A stretch of 64,000 nucleotides of DNA, from NCBI GenBank assembly GCA_965644315.1, contig CBFFRQ010000013.1, positions 434,001 through 498,000 of the forward strand, read 5' to 3'. The notes beneath the pieces were generated by a model. The model had not been told where the DNA came from. It saw only the letters and a list, made by a program, of their open reading frames with translations, and ran no database searches. Positions 10,439 through 20,584 of the stretch are shown here, in pieces (the stretch's first letter is position 1; each line of letters starts with the position of its first letter). The translations under genes and the position numbers were made by a program. The DNA is from Caecitellus pseudoparvulus. Taxonomy: Eukaryota; Bigyra: Bicosoecida.

Positions 10439-11306
10439 TTACGGCGCAAGGGCAACGTCGGCATCTTCACCACCCTCCTCACCCCCATCTTGCTCTGAGT
10501 CTTCTGCCTGGTCCAAAGGCTGCCCCAGCGCCTGCTCCACATGCCGCACCACCGCGTCCACCTGCTCAGCTTGCGAGTGCAGCAGCTGGGAGTCGCGCTG
10601 CCGTCCCCGCACGCTGTCTTGAAGAGAGCCCCCACGCTTTGCAGCATCTTCTTCCTGCACTTGCGCTTCGCGTTCCACGTGCTCCCAAAAGAACCCCCCG
10701 AAAGGCGTGTGGCCTCGCTCGCCCTCCAAGTGCTCAGTGCATGCCTTCACCGCAGCAGCCACCTTTCTCTGCACGCGGGGGTTCAGCAGGGTTTCCACAA
10801 GCACCCAGACCCCACGAAGTGCGCCTCAGATAGACTTACCAGCCTGCTGGCGATGACAGCATGCAAAGAGGGACACTGCAAGATGCTACCGTTCAAGCAG
10901 TACCAGACACACACTGTGCTGTGGTCGGCATCTGCCGCTTGGGATGTGGCCTGGCGCTCTTCAATCAGGAGGAGCTCAGGGGACACAGTCTTCACCCCGA
11001 CAAACTGCCGGGCACTGCACGAGGGGGGAGGGGACGTGCTGTGGGCGAGGATCGGCAAGGGGGCAGCCGTGGGCTTACCCTGGCAGGCGCTGCCTGGCAG
11101 TATAGAAGGGTGACAGGGAAAAGTAAGCCACCACATTATCAACCGACAAGCCATTCGCGTTGAGGAATCCGTCGTCCCGAAAGACGTCCTCTGCAAGAGA
11201 GCATGCATGCGAGGAGTTTCGTGCGGAAATTGACACACCCAGACACAGCATACACACCCAAACTGGCCCCTACCACTGAGGAGGGTGTGCTCGAAGCCTC
11301 TGCCAT
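10439..11306 (-). CDS. MED6: Mediator complex subunit 6
   Basis: Head-module Mediator subunit linking activators to RNA polymerase II. Exons 11258-11306, 11079-11190, 10840-11014 and 10439-10768 give 221 aa. The pattern NVVAYFSLSPFY matches the N-terminal MED6 hallmark (NVLDYF..SPFY). FVGVKTVSPELLLIEER and the later ILQCPSLHAVIASRL match the region where MED6 has its two beta-rich motifs and VINSR. The tail region GGFFWEH corresponds to the aromatic YWWHF patch. The middle is about a dozen residues shorter than usual. An in-frame alternative acceptor (CCCACAG) inside the second intron would add residues there. The first exon is the least certain part. It is convergent with LSM14. Confidence 0.8.
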
Positions 11307-11404
11307 GGTGCAAGTTAGACAACCAAGACACCAAGGCTCAATACAAACGGCCCCAAGCACACGGCTCTCAAGTGAATGTGGTGAGAAGCGTGCATTGGCA
11401 GTGC

Positions 11405-12590
11405 TCAAGAGGCAGCCTGGCCACCAGTTGCCGAGCCCGGCACAGTCAGGTCAGACACATCAATGAAGCGCTTAAAGGTCTCCTTCAGCACCTCAGTGGC
11501 GCCGAGGGGCACCTTGCGGCTCTTCGGCCGCAGGGCCTTGGCACGCACAGCATCCACGCCATTCTGGCTCTCGTAGCTGCGAAGTTGCTCTGTCGCGCCG
11601 TCAGTGCGGATGATGGTCAAGTCCACATTGGAGCCTGAGCCCAAGTCGTTGAAGATGCCTGCACGGATGGCGCGGGCCACGAGCGCCTTGGCTTCGTCTT
11701 CCGTGAGCCCATCCTTGTACCCGCTCTCCAGCATGGCCATCGCAGCAAGGGAGCCAGACCCCATGGACACGAATGGAAGCTTGTCAGTGGAGCCATGGGG
11801 GTACACAGTGTACAGGTGAGGTCCAGTGCAGTCCACACCGCCGAGCACCAGAGCTGCTGAAATGTGTCCTTGGTACCTGCAAGACACGAAGGCAGGGAGA
11901 GCCAGTGTGCTTGGCCTGGGCCTCCACACACGCCCAGCGAGGGCAGTAACTCACTGGAAAAGGCGGCGCTTGAGCAGAGTCATGGCAGTGACAACTCGGG
12001 ATTGGGTGCCCATCTGGCGTCGCAGCAGCTCCAGGTTGGACGCTGTCAGCTGTGTGATGTTCTCAGTGTCTGCAGCTGTCCCCGCACCGCAGCAGTGAAT
12101 GTTGGGGGCCAAGTAGTGGATCTTCTCACAGTTCTTGTCAGCAACCTGGGACGCAGCGCGAAGCAGGGTGGTGGAAAGGAAGCAGACTCGTGGCAGGCGG
12201 CAAGGTGGGAAGCCAGCTGCGAGGGGCACTGCCGAACTCACAACAGTGCCTTCCGTTGCACGAGTGTCTGCTCCAAGAACAACCCCTCCCTGCACAGAGA
12301 GAGGGAGCGCGGCGGTCAGTGTGGGAGGTGCACGCCTGGCGTTTCACGTGTGCCACGCCATCGCAGCACGGTGGCTGCGCGCAGCGAGTGTGCAGCCACG
12401 CACGTCGAAGACGACGCCGCAAATGGTCGTTCCAGTCTTCAGTGCTTTTGGGGGCTTTTGGCCAGCTCGTAGAAGCACCTTGTTCCTGAGCAGCAGTGAA
12501 GTGAGGTCAGGGCGTTGGCGTGGCATGCTGACGGGCACGTGCTGCGCCACTCCGCACCTGAGGCTGCTTGAAAAGTCGAAGCCACCCATG
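11405..12590 (-). CDS. PSMB7: 20S proteasome subunit beta-2 (PSMB7 type)
   Basis: Trypsin-like catalytic subunit of the 20S core. Exons 12559-12590, 12404-12485, 12242-12289, 11955-12145 and 11405-11876 join in phase to 274 aa, close to the normal length. The start [10 protein letters not shown] leads into a propeptide ending KTG before the catalytic Thr30 (TTICGVVF). D17 of the mature chain (GADTRATEG) and the Lys of [11 protein letters not shown] are present. [49 protein letters not shown] and [11 protein letters not shown] follow, all beta-2 signatures. The C-terminal tail that wraps beta-3 is present. Its 3' end lies 98 bp from the MED6 start on the same strand. Confidence 0.96.
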
Positions 12591-13128
12591 GTCCGGGCAG
12601 TCACTGTGGAGCAGACCGAAGTGAAGCTGTGTGTGCCACAGCAAGGCCACCTGCTGACAAGGAGAACTCACCCTGCTCACTGGGGGTCGGACCCTCCACC
12701 GCCGCACCGGCAGTGGTGTGGACTCCCGAGAGCTCCATGGTGCTGGTTGACACGCACAACAGCTGAAGCAAGGAAACGAGCCCTAGAAGGAAGCGTGCTG
12801 TGCACGAGATCGCCCTGTATGTTGAGGGGGGTTGGTGGATTGTTCGACAGTGCTTCTGCTGCCATGCCCTGGCGTCGACGGGTGCATGTCCAGGATGAAG
12901 CCACAGTCCCACAAGACGCAAGGCCGGAACGAAAGACAAAAATGGCAACACCACTGACATGAGTACTGTGTGTTATGTGAAAGGGGTGGCTTGAGCCACG
13001 TGGAAAAATCTGTCCTGGCCACCAAGTCATGTGGTGCGAAGCTCCACCCATCCACGACTCGTCCCACCTTGGAGCTGCATGGAGGGGGTGGTGTGGACCT
13101 ATCTCGCCCACCTACACCATTCACAGCC
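12591..13128. other. Intergenic region between PHF5A 3' end and PSMB7 5' end
   Basis: 538 bp. Several open frames cross it on both strands but none shows family similarity or splice-consistent structure. It presumably holds the PHF5A 3' UTR and the PSMB7 promoter. No TATA box or repeat was seen. Confidence 0.4.
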
Positions 13129-13741
13129 CTAGTCTCGCTTCTTGAAGCCGTACTTTTTCTTGTCGTAGTACCAATCTGAACGGGCGGCGCCGATGTTAAT
13201 CACGTACGGGCAGCCATCGCGCTGAGGAAGCGGGGGGAAAGGGCGTATGCAGGTGAGCCCCATGCAATAAGAAGCCTGCTCTCCATACGCACATCCTTTT
13301 CTTGCAACGTGCACTCCTTGCAGTAGTACGCGTCAGAAACCCCAGGCAGCCCGCAAACACAGCAGCGGTTGGCGAAGCTGCCGTAGTTGCACTCGTCGCA
13401 CACTCGGACCTGAACATGAGGCCTGACGAAAGAATCGCAAATTGGGCAGCGGCCGTCACCTGCGAACAAATCATGTGCACGTGCTGGCGATGTCGCCACG
13501 GTGCCACTGAAGCCCTCTCACACTTGACACAGAGCCGTCCCGTAGCTGAGAAAGGAGGAGAGAAAGCGAGCAGCTTGAGACAACACAAGCAATGCCATAT
13601 CACACAGCCAGTACTCACCAATCCCTGGCTGCTTCCTGCATAGGATCAAGTCAATCTCTGCGTTGGAGCAGTGCGGAAGTTGCTTGGCACGACACCAACA
13701 AGGCAGGTAGATGGGGGCGACGCACGATGCTTGGCGGCCAT
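13129..13741 (-). CDS. PHF5A: PHF5A / SF3b14b splicing factor
   Basis: Small knotted zinc-finger subunit of the SF3b complex in U2 snRNP, needed for branch-point recognition. Five exons (13726-13741, 13659-adjacent exon 13619-13657, 13522-13545, 13293-13459, 13129-13221) join in phase to 112 aa; human has 110. It begins [19 protein letters not shown] and continues [47 protein letters not shown] and QEKDRDGCP. It ends [10 protein letters not shown]. All cysteine pairs of the three zinc sites are present. The first exons are tiny (16, 39, 24 nt), so ab initio gene finders may miss them. A TATATAAA element lies about 30 bp upstream of the ATG. Confidence 0.96.
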
Positions 13742-14356
13742 ACTGGACGCGTGTTGCAAGAACTGAATATATAAACGAAGCTCCTGGCACTACAAAAGCT
13801 CCTGATCTATCGCTACCGTCGGAGTCTAGCCTGGCTCAGCGCTGCTTCACAGGGACACAGAGCGAGGGGGTTCTGCAGATTCAGCCTGTCCACACAGACA
13901 GAGGGGCCAGCACCAGGGGGGGACAACTAATTCGACGAAAAGGACATCGGCCCACAACAGCGCGAGCACATACCGAGTTGGTAGAGAAATGTGGGGGAAG
14001 CAAGCTTCTGGCCCTTGCATGCCTCCCTTCTACAACAGCGAGGCGCGATTCGTGCTTGCGCACCTGCCTTCTGAAAGACATGCACGGACTGAGCCTGTGC
14101 AGCGGGGGCGTGCCTTGGGGACGGGCTTGGTATGCCCCCCCCCAGTCCCTTTCTGGGGGGTACGCATCACGCTCAATGCATGACAAGGCTCAGTTCCTAC
14201 TACCAAGGAATCCTCCCACATTAAGCTGGCTCCAAGACAGACTCAGTGCGCTGTGCAGTGACACAAGTTGCTCTCTGGTGGCTGTCCTCTGCAGGGGAGC
14301 TTCTGCGTTACGCTGCAAAGGCATGAGTGAGCCTCACGCTCGCACGTTGACGGCAG
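13742..14356. promoter_or_regulatory. Divergent intergenic region between PHF5A and the PHD/AP2-like gene
   Basis: 615 bp with no recognisable coding exon, though an upstream exon of the PHD gene cannot be excluded. It holds TATATAAA at 13768-13775 and a C/G-run inverted repeat near 14135-14160. Confidence 0.4.
13768..13775 (-). promoter_or_regulatory. Candidate TATA box of PHF5A
   Basis: TATATAAA on the + strand (TTTATATA on the gene strand), centred about 30 bp upstream of the PHF5A ATG. The spacing would imply a very short 5' UTR. Confidence 0.35.
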
Positions 14357-17300
14357 ATGGTCCTCGCAGCAGCAGCGTTGGTCAAGAACCCTGCGAAAGT
14401 GATGGATTACTGTGCGTGTGCAGCTTTGCATTCCCATGCACTTTCTCGGGCATCAGCCCTTCTCCTCAAATCGGTGTGGTTGCGCAGCGTGAAACGCAAG
14501 GTGCGAAGCATCGACCATCTTGCTGGGTGGCTTGAGAAGCGCTGCGAAGGGGACGAAAGTGGGGCATCTGCTGCCTATACTAGCTTTCAAGAACTGCAAG
14601 GGCCGCCAGTCAGCAACACTGCTGCACTCAGAGAAAGCCTGGCGTGCGCGACATCGGAGCGCACGCCTCCTCAGCCGGCGCAGTGCCGCACCAGCCTGCT
14701 TGCAGCGTGGCTTGCCCCGCCTATACTAGACACAGGCCGAAGAAAGAGAGGGACTGAGACAAGCTATCCCCCAGTGGAAGTCTTGTATGAGGATGGTTGT
14801 GAGCAAGAGGTGGAAGTTGCAGAGCACGATGCCGCGCTCGCTGCCGCGCTGCGGCAGGCCGCCAGAGTTGACTTGCTGGACCAACAAAACCTGGCGGGGC
14901 CCCAGTACATCGGCGTGCGGGAGCTGCAGAATGGCGCGTTCCGCGTGACCGCTTTCATTAACGGTCGGCAGCGCTTTGTGAACGATTGCTCGACGGCGGA
15001 GTCTGCCGCCGCCCTGCACGATGCAGCAGTGCTGCAGCTGTCGGCTCCATGTGACTGGCAAGGCAGAGATGCTGCTGCAATCCGCCACTTTGAACGACTG
15101 CGCCGGATTGCGAACGAATCGGGGCTTGAGCACGAAGGCCTGCTTACGCTGCCCCAGCCCCATGAAGACCGTCCTCCGGACGCCCCCGCACCTGGCATCG
15201 ACATCAACTTTGAGGCCGATTCGATGCAAGTCCAAGCCATGTGGCATCACGACGCCATCAAACGCCTCGCTCGAGAGCTGTCCGGCGACGGGGAAGTTAC
15301 CGCTGCCGTGCCCGAAGACCACTGCTGGGATGTCCACCTGCACTGTCGGGCTCTTGATCAGATGTGCGCTCAAGCAGAGGAGCGCTCGGGGCACCTCTAC
15401 GACAGCCTGGGGTATGGTGCAGACCTTGGTCCGAGGCAGTCAGCGCACGGAACCCCATCCAAGGACCACGCACACCCCACAGCTGCAACAGATTTCGTAT
15501 CTCAGCGAGCCGAGTCTGGAGCGTTCAGGGAGCCTCAGGCGCTGCCGGCTGCCTCGTGCATCCCTCGGCCCCCAGAAGACCCGGAGCACGACGGAGGAGG
15601 CTTGGCCTCACTGCTTGCCACAGCCCTCGTGTTACCCATTGCGAGCCGAGCATGCTGCTGCACAAAGACGTACTTGCCAGTGCTCATGAAGCACCACACT
15701 TTGCTGAACGAGTGCAGCCTTGCAGCGGCCATGGCCACTATAGCTGCGTGTCACGGCGGGCTGCCTGAGGCGGACGACGGTGTTGATGCCAGTGACGTCC
15801 CGGCAACAGAAGAACCAGAGCGCGAGGAAGTCTTGACTGCCGCACTGTTCATCCCAGGACTCGGCACAAGTTGCTTGTCCCTGACGGAGCATGCACGCCT
15901 GCTGAAGGTGCCCCTTGACCGGGCACAAGCGACTGCTTGGAACGCCTTCATGCTCCAGAAAGTAAAGAGCGCCAGGGAAGAGGCTGACTGGAGCGAGCTT
16001 GTGCAGCCACTCAGCATTCACGGTCCGAGGGATTGCTGGTGGCCACTGCCGGACACACCCACGAGCCCGGCCACCCAGCTTGCGCACGGCATCGCAAGCG
16101 TTGTCCACGCGCTCCGGCAAACATCCAGCAACCCAGCAGCTCAATCAGTGAAAATAGCCCACCTTGCGGATGTCGACAGTGCCCAAGCATTACTCCATTC
16201 ATTTGTGGCCTGGATACGGAAGGAGTGCATGCCCAGCCGCTACGCTGATGACACCTCGTTCAGAGCACAGCCTCGCAAGCAGCCCAGCACCATCAGCGTC
16301 GCGCTTGTGCCTCAGCTAGAGCATGTTCTCAAGCATACATGGAGCCGGGGCATCCCCGAGCTTGTACGCAGGCTGGGCATCCCACAGCCTGAGCATCTGC
16401 AACTGTGGCTTGACGGCTCAGAGGCGCTGCCAGTCCTGCTTGAAGCTGATATTTGTTTCGCTGTGCAGCAGTTCCTCGGCGCACTTCATGCGCTTCAAGC
16501 CAAGGGATTTCAGCTCCCCCTGCTTCCCTTTTACGCGGAAAGTCTTCCTGTTGCTCTCCGTGCATTCCCGAACATGTCCAAGGCGTCAGTGCTGCGCTTC
16601 GCGACTTCCATCTCCCCGCGCGTGTCCTGCCACTGCTCCACGGCACAGGCACAAGCCCACAGGCTTGCAGAAGCAGGGTTCAAGACGACTTTCACCGCGG
16701 AAGCTCTCCGTGGTTCGCGCACTTCTCGAGGGCGGGCGCCAGGTGGCGGTCACGACAGAAAGGCAGCCAAGCATGCGGGCAGCAAGGTGAGGGGCGCCTC
16801 ACGCGACGAAACCCGCAAGCGCTTGGCCCACGAGCGCATGGCACGACGTCAAACAGCTCGTGTGGCAGCCGCGAAAACTCGCCGGGAGAAGCAGCTCGCC
16901 CGAGAGCAGGCGAGGGCGGCTGCCAAGGAAGCCAAGCTGGTGACTGCGAGGCAGCGTGCTCTGGCAACGCAGCCAGTGACCACCATGGTGGGGGGCTGCA
17001 AGATGACCGCAAGGGCGGTTGGCCATGAGGTTCAAGGCGATGCAAGCGAAGGTGCCTGCGATGCAGATCGGTGCGGGGTGTGTGGCAGCAACTGTGCCAG
17101 TACTGACAATGCGCTGCTGCGTTGCTCGGGGTGTTCGTGCGTCGTACACCAACACTGTGTGTGTGCTCCCTGGTGCAAGGCTGCCACATCAGACTTCTTC
17201 TTCTGTCCCCATTGCATGCACACTCTGAAGGGCGCCTTCGCACCCGAGGCTTGGGCTGCGCACGTTGACTCCGCAGCCACGTCCTTGGAGTGCGCCGTTC

Positions 17301-19336
17301 GCATGGAGAGTGGTGTTGTTACTTGCAAGCAGTTTGAGGCCCTGCGCAGCGGCCTGTCAGCCCCTGAGGGGGCCCAGTTGGGTACCGTGCCTCTCATCAA
17401 GGCCTGGCTTCGTTTGGAGTTCGAGCGCAGGCAGTGCTGCTTGTGTGGCTTGGCTGGCCTTGGGCTTCCCCTGCAGCCGGTTCATGTGGAAGGCAGGGGG
17501 GGCTGTCTGGCCGTGTCGTTCGCTCACTGCATTTGTGCATTGTCACACTGGGGAACAGTTTGGCCCAAGGGCTGCCGTGCTCAGCGCCTATTGGATGTCT
17601 CAGGCGTTGTGCAAGGACAGAGGGAAGCAGCAGCGATGGTCGCGTTGGGGTGCACAGTATGCGGCCGGAAAGAGCGTCTTCCTCCTGAGGTGCACAGTGC
17701 AGTGGAGAAGTTCCCAAGCGTGCACTACTCCTGTGCGCTTCGAAGTGGTTTGCTCATTCTTCAGCGGCCACTGCTGCGAGGCTGGATCAGCGAGCTGCAG
17801 GCAACTCAGGACTCCCCGGCCGCGTTGGCTGATGCGCTGGAGTGGTATCGAGGTCCAGCGAGTGCATCTCAAACGCAAGCCTCTCAACTGCACTTCAGGC
17901 TTCCGATCAGGGCAAACTTTGGTGTGATTTCCACGAGCCAGCGTGGCGTGCCACTCATTCCAGCGAATATTGCTAGTGTGCGCATGGGCTCATTCACAAC
18001 GTACTCAGACCGCCAACGAGTGTTCGTTGACAGTATGCTGGCCGGGACGTGTGCCGGGCTCTGTGTGCCACCGTGGCTCTACGCCTCTCCCCGCTCTGAC
18101 TGCGCGAACATTGCCCTGAACATGTTGGTGCACTTGGACGGTCACCCTGCTCCGGTCTGCTGGCCACACCTGTCACGGGCGGAGAGCGTCGTCCTGCATT
18201 TGGCAGCGTTAGGGGACGCTGGTTGTGTTGCTGCATGGAAGAGGCGCGCCTCTCTCACTGGCACCGTGCAAGGCACAGGCGGGGAGTTGTCGCTGGGCGA
18301 TGGAATGGACGTGCTTGTCGTCACCGCAGCAGCGTACGCGGTCCAGGCAGTCGTGCCGGCACACGTTCTGGCACTGCACCAAGCCATCGTGTTCAACCAC
18401 CACCTCTCAGAGAGTGAGGCAGCTCCATCGTTTATGTCCCATGCACGCTTCCGTACCTGCCTGGCGACCTTTGGCCCACCCCTGCTGCGGGCACTTTCAC
18501 GACACAGCAGCTCAGCCAAACCAGGCTCAGAGAGAAGCGCAGTGGCATGCTTCCAGTCGTGGATAGCTGAGTTAGCCGAGTTGCAATCTGATTTCTGGGA
18601 AAGTTTTTGGAGCTTTGGTATGCACTCATGGACGATTCTAGGGGCTGCACGGCAGCAAACTGCGACGCGAATGCGGAGCAACTTGCTGAGGCAGGTGCGA
18701 TGGCCGGACGCTGCGACAGCCTTTCTCTCTGAGCAGCCGGAGCGAAATCAGGCCTTTGCAGAATCACTGGAAGCCCATGTGAAAATTGGCGCGGGCATCG
18801 CTGGCTGCACCTTCGAAGGCGTGCCAGGCTTCACGGGTGCCGCGGACGCACAAGGGGCAGGCGGGCAGCTTGTTGAGTCACTGGCACGGAAGGTGAGGCT
18901 GTGGGCTGTTTGGGCAAAAGCTGCGGGCTCGGCACAGTTCACACTGCTTCCCATTCCCAAGTCAAAGAAGAAGGCACTCAGGCTCGACTTCCCCACCCCT
19001 CCAGACCCTGAGGTGTGGCAAGTCTTCCTGAGCGCGGCACCAGCAGCTTCGGCACCCTCCGACACACCTTCAGCTCCAACTGTTGCCAGCGGATCTGGTG
19101 CATCCAGACGGCTGCAAGTGGGAGGAGGCAAGCGCGGAATGGAAGGGAAGTCAAGCAGTCATGAATTTTCACCGCCAACAAGGCCAAAGCGTCAGAGGAC
19201 TCTGCAGCAAGACCAAGCGCTGCCTGCTCCAGCTGCTTCAGACCCGCCAAGGCAAGCTCCTGTTGTGGACAGGCCTCGCCGTGGATCCCGCAGAAGAGGA
19301 AATGTTGACATTTCTGAGCTATCTTGCCTCCTGTAG
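14357..19336 (+). CDS. Large AP2-like + PHD-ePHD (PZP-like) chromatin protein
   Basis: Uninterrupted 1659-codon frame. Near residues 182-232 is an AP2/ERF-like segment: QYIGVRELQNGAFRVTAF and then TAESAAALHDAAVLQL, which fits the YRGVR..W.A.I...AEEAA.AYD..A pattern. A long weakly conserved middle follows, then a basic coiled stretch near 820-890. Residues about 904-955 form a C4HC3 PHD finger (CGVCGSNC, LRCSGC, VVHQHC, FFFCPHC). Residues about 1024-1130 look like an extended PHD (CCLCGLAG, FAHCICAL, CTVCGRKE, VHYSCAL). A PHD followed by an ePHD recalls the histone-H3-reading module of BRPF, JADE and AF10. A basic RPKRQR near 1608 may be an NLS. The start is the first ATG of the open frame and is uncertain. 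The stop is 7 bp from that of the convergent transporter gene. Confidence 0.6.
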   Translation: MVLAAAALVKNPAKVMDYCACAALHSHALSRASALLLKSVWLRSVKRKVRSIDHLAGWLEKRCEGDESGASAAYTSFQELQGPPVSNTAALRESLACATSERTPPQPAQCRTSLLAAWLAPPILDTGRRKRGTETSYPPVEVLYEDGCEQEVEVAEHDAALAAALRQAARVDLLDQQNLAGPQYIGVRELQNGAFRVTAFINGRQRFVNDCSTAESAAALHDAAVLQLSAPCDWQGRDAAAIRHFERLRRIANESGLEHEGLLTLPQPHEDRPPDAPAPGIDINFEADSMQVQAMWHHDAIKRLARELSGDGEVTAAVPEDHCWDVHLHCRALDQMCAQAEERSGHLYDSLGYGADLGPRQSAHGTPSKDHAHPTAATDFVSQRAESGAFREPQALPAASCIPRPPEDPEHDGGGLASLLATALVLPIASRACCCTKTYLPVLMKHHTLLNECSLAAAMATIAACHGGLPEADDGVDASDVPATEEPEREEVLTAALFIPGLGTSCLSLTEHARLLKVPLDRAQATAWNAFMLQKVKSAREEADWSELVQPLSIHGPRDCWWPLPDTPTSPATQLAHGIASVVHALRQTSSNPAAQSVKIAHLADVDSAQALLHSFVAWIRKECMPSRYADDTSFRAQPRKQPSTISVALVPQLEHVLKHTWSRGIPELVRRLGIPQPEHLQLWLDGSEALPVLLEADICFAVQQFLGALHALQAKGFQLPLLPFYAESLPVALRAFPNMSKASVLRFATSISPRVSCHCSTAQAQAHRLAEAGFKTTFTAEALRGSRTSRGRAPGGGHDRKAAKHAGSKVRGASRDETRKRLAHERMARRQTARVAAAKTRREKQLAREQARAAAKEAKLVTARQRALATQPVTTMVGGCKMTARAVGHEVQGDASEGACDADRCGVCGSNCASTDNALLRCSGCSCVVHQHCVCAPWCKAATSDFFFCPHCMHTLKGAFAPEAWAAHVDSAATSLECAVRMESGVVTCKQFEALRSGLSAPEGAQLGTVPLIKAWLRLEFERRQCCLCGLAGLGLPLQPVHVEGRGGCLAVSFAHCICALSHWGTVWPKGCRAQRLLDVSGVVQGQREAAAMVALGCTVCGRKERLPPEVHSAVEKFPSVHYSCALRSGLLILQRPLLRGWISELQATQDSPAALADALEWYRGPASASQTQASQLHFRLPIRANFGVISTSQRGVPLIPANIASVRMGSFTTYSDRQRVFVDSMLAGTCAGLCVPPWLYASPRSDCANIALNMLVHLDGHPAPVCWPHLSRAESVVLHLAALGDAGCVAAWKRRASLTGTVQGTGGELSLGDGMDVLVVTAAAYAVQAVVPAHVLALHQAIVFNHHLSESEAAPSFMSHARFRTCLATFGPPLLRALSRHSSSAKPGSERSAVACFQSWIAELAELQSDFWESFWSFGMHSWTILGAARQQTATRMRSNLLRQVRWPDAATAFLSEQPERNQAFAESLEAHVKIGAGIAGCTFEGVPGFTGAADAQGAGGQLVESLARKVRLWAVWAKAAGSAQFTLLPIPKSKKKALRLDFPTPPDPEVWQVFLSAAPAASAPSDTPSAPTVASGSGASRRLQVGGGKRGMEGKSSSHEFSPPTRPKRQRTLQQDQALPAPAASDPPRQAPVVDRPRRGSRRRGNVDISELSCLL

Positions 19337-19343
19337 GGATGGT

Positions 19344-20421
19344 TCAGGGGGCGCTGTGGGAAGGCGTGGCTTGTTCCTGGTCTCCAGGCCCGTCTGGAGT
19401 TGGGAGCGGCGGGGGCGACTTGGCAGGCGCCTTCCCACCTCGGCCTTCGCTTGCCTTGACGTAGGCGTACAACAAGCCACCTGCTAAAGAAAGGACGATG
19501 AAAAACCACTGCTTCGAGGAGATGGGGGAGGCAAAGAGCGCGTAGCCAATGAAGGTGACGGGGACCTTGTTCAAGGCCCCCACCATTGCGTACGTGGTTG
19601 CCCCTGTCATGTCCACACACCAGATGGAAGCCATGTTCAAGAAGAAGCCCACCGCACCAGAGAATGCAACAGCAATGCTGAACGCTGGCCAAGTCCATTG
19701 CTCAGCTTGCCAGGCGCCAGGCCACTCGCCGAGTGTGAGCGCCAGAGAAGCTGCCATGGGCAGCATTAACACGTTGTTGTAGTAGGCCTTCTCGAAAACA
19801 GACAGCTTCATCTTCACCGCAGCTCGCATGTACAGCACAAAGGCTGCTGTGCAGACGCAGTTGAGCACCATCCACACGTACCCCTCCACGCTGGGGGCAA
19901 CATCAGACACGCCAGCCATTACTGCTCCGGCCACGCACAGCAGCAGGGAGCAAACGATGCCCGCAGATGCAGACTCGCCATATAAGTACCAAGCACCAGC
20001 AAGTGTGATAATGTTCGTCATGTTCTTGAAGATGGTGACGACTGGAACGGCCAGAAAGCGCAAGCTGCGGCGGGCGGAAATTGAGTCGTCTTCGGGCTTC
20101 GGCACCCAACGGCAATGTGTGCATGTGTGCGTACGCTTTGAAGCTCGTGAAAAGCATGCACACGAAAAGGACATTAATGGGAAGCCACTGCTTTGCAGAC
20201 TTCCACGTCAGCGGCGCGATTTTCACGTAGCCCAGGGCAGACGCGAGGAGAAGCAGAGCAGTGGTCGTGCTGCCTTGCATGAGCAGGACCGTGCTGTTAA
20301 AGTGGAATCCGAAGCTGCTCATGACTGCCTTGTTCACGAGTGTCATGGAGACACTGCATGCACTGTAAAACAGGCATGACAGAGCTGCCTTGCTGCTCAT
20401 GGCCAGCGATTCCGGCGCCAT
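19344..20421 (-). CDS. GDP-mannose (nucleotide-sugar) transporter, Vrg4/GONST type
   Basis: Golgi antiporter exchanging GDP-mannose for GMP. Two exons (20135-20421, 19344-20064) with a 70-nt intron join at FTSFKA/LRFLAVPVVTIFKN, for 335 aa with about ten membrane segments. Diagnostic motifs of GDP-mannose carriers are present: VPVVTIFKNMTNI, YYNN (the FYNN motif) and MVGALNK (the GALNK motif that binds the guanine base). The C-terminal tail is Lys/Pro/Ser-rich and cytosolic. The intron contains one copy of the recurrent decamer GCGGAAATTG next to its acceptor. It is convergent with the PHD gene. Confidence 0.88.
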
Positions 20422-20584
20422 GGTGCTGCTTGCCGTCGGGATTCAGCAGCGCCTTGTGCAGGCATCAAAGCAGTTGGTCGGCAAGAGGAAGGGCAGAGGT
20501 AGCAGCGCCTCTGTCCTTCAGGTTTTGTGTCTGTTCGTGCATTGTCGGAGCGGCATGGGGTTGCCCTGGCAGCCACAGCGAGGC

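Noticed and set aside
12135-12962. 275-codon + strand frame over the proteasome gene and its upstream region
   Set aside because: Antisense shadow of the PSMB7 exons; no family similarity.
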